Assembly: GCF_049675895.1 (NCBI RefSeq)
Contig: NZ_CP183834.1
Location: 1,674,001-1,738,000, forward strand
Direction: 5' to 3'
Length of the DNA stretch: 64,000 nt
Source: Ampullimonas aquatilis
GTDB lineage: Bacteria; Pseudomonadota; Gammaproteobacteria; Burkholderiales; Burkholderiaceae_D
Shown: positions 63,708 through 64,000 of the stretch, piece after piece
Layout: each line of letters starts with the position of its first letter
Numbering within the stretch: the stretch's first letter is position 1
Position numbers and translations under genes: made by a program
The notes under the pieces: generated by a model
The model's database searches: none
Seen by the model: the letters and a program-made list of their open reading frames with translations, nothing else
What the model was told of the DNA's origin: nothing

Positions 63708-64000
63708 ATGTCGAAACAAGACTCAAACAACGAAAAAGGTTTACCGGGCAAGCAGGTCGAGCAGATTTCCAATTCGCGTCGGTTGATTACCCAAGGTCTG
63801 TTTTCTCTGCCAATTCTGGGGCTGCCTGGCATATCGTTTTCAGCAGACCAATATCCCACTGCCAAGGTCAACACCACCAAACTGGCGGTGACTGATACGG
63901 AAGTCGTTGTGGGTCAATTGCACTCGGCCACCGGCACGATGGCAATCAGTGAAACCGGCTCGATTCAGGCCGAGCAATTGGCCATTGACCAGATCAATGA
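63708..64000 (+). CDS. urtA: Urea ABC transporter substrate-binding protein, 5' part
   Basis: 97 codons before the window edge. Basic N-terminus and Tat/Sec-like signal (NSRRLITQGLFSLPILGLPGISFSA), then VVVGQLHSATGTMAISETGSIQAEQLAIDQIN, characteristic of UrtA/FmdD-type periplasmic binding proteins for urea or short-chain amides. CAAGGAG lies before ATG 63708. Start of an ABC transporter operon probably extending right of the window, controlled by the divergent kinase system. Confidence 0.85.
   Translation, partial: MSKQDSNNEKGLPGKQVEQISNSRRLITQGLFSLPILGLPGISFSADQYPTAKVNTTKLAVTDTEVVVGQLHSATGTMAISETGSIQAEQLAIDQIN

Overview
The window looks like a chromosomal segment of a heterotrophic proteobacterium, most likely a betaproteobacterium of the Burkholderiales/Oxalobacteraceae type. 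This rests on the style of Mfd and SerB, SorAB-type sulfite dehydrogenase, the fused NasA-flavoprotein nitrate reductase, many LysR/AraC regulators, and an NCS1-transporter/histidine-kinase hybrid beside a urea ABC transporter. The taxonomic call is inference. No rRNA, tRNA, CRISPR array, transposase or integrase was found.

Region by region. (1) 1-6.9 kb, minus strand: a PHP/AAA ATPase (TrlF-like, cut by the window edge), a DUF2130 coiled-coil/nuclease-like protein, DinD and a large SNF2-type helicase. This resembles a DNA-targeting defence or DNA-damage module, and both of its probable promoters carry TCGA-palindromes. (2) 7.1-10.7 kb: mfd behind a near-consensus promoter and an immediate terminator-like hairpin. 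(3) 10.8-17.3 kb: a nitrate-assimilation locus with a ModE-like regulator, a frameshifted class I glutamine amidotransferase, a 1407-aa NasA/CysJ-like fusion and an intact amidotransferase paralogue. The region before nasA carries an NtrC-like site, a sigma54-type promoter and a Mo-box in a sensible order. (4) 17.5-26 kb: aquaporin, small stress proteins, a 7-bp tandem repeat, a GAF-PAS-GGDEF-EAL c-di-GMP enzyme, a leucine-rich-repeat kinase with an SDR, and serB. (5) 26-36 kb: metabolic and regulatory genes (degenerate MBL protein/AraC, LysR/isochorismatase-type hydrolase, lipoprotein, flavin reductase, gabD, sorAB, MazG-like).

(6) 36-41.5 kb: an HlyD-ABC ATPase-ABC permease efflux operon, a fatty-acid hydroxylase interrupted by an in-frame stop, and AraC. 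(7) 41.6-48.1 kb: a copper/silver RND efflux operon (CusCBA-like with a fused CusF domain and a small exported leader-gene protein) behind a TTGACA/TATGAT promoter. (8) 48.2-49.8 kb: a ClC protein carrying the fluoride-clade GNNL signature with a small membrane protein. (9) 50-56.6 kb: a detoxification-type accessory stretch (alpha/beta hydrolase, azoreductase, ICMT-like, three VOC proteins, thiopurine methyltransferase, NmrA-like SDR with divergent LysR). (10) 56.7-58.4 kb: small unknowns including an AT-rich HEPN/AbiU2-like gene. (11) 58.8-64 kb: a LuxR-type response regulator and a 1148-aa NCS1 permease-histidine kinase-receiver hybrid, divergent from the urea ABC transporter binding protein UrtA, which runs off the right edge.

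The most interesting items are the layered nitrogen/molybdenum control region before nasA with its pair of amidotransferases, the left-edge helicase/DinD/DUF2130/TrlF cluster with shared palindromes, and the transporter-kinase hybrid that probably controls urea uptake.
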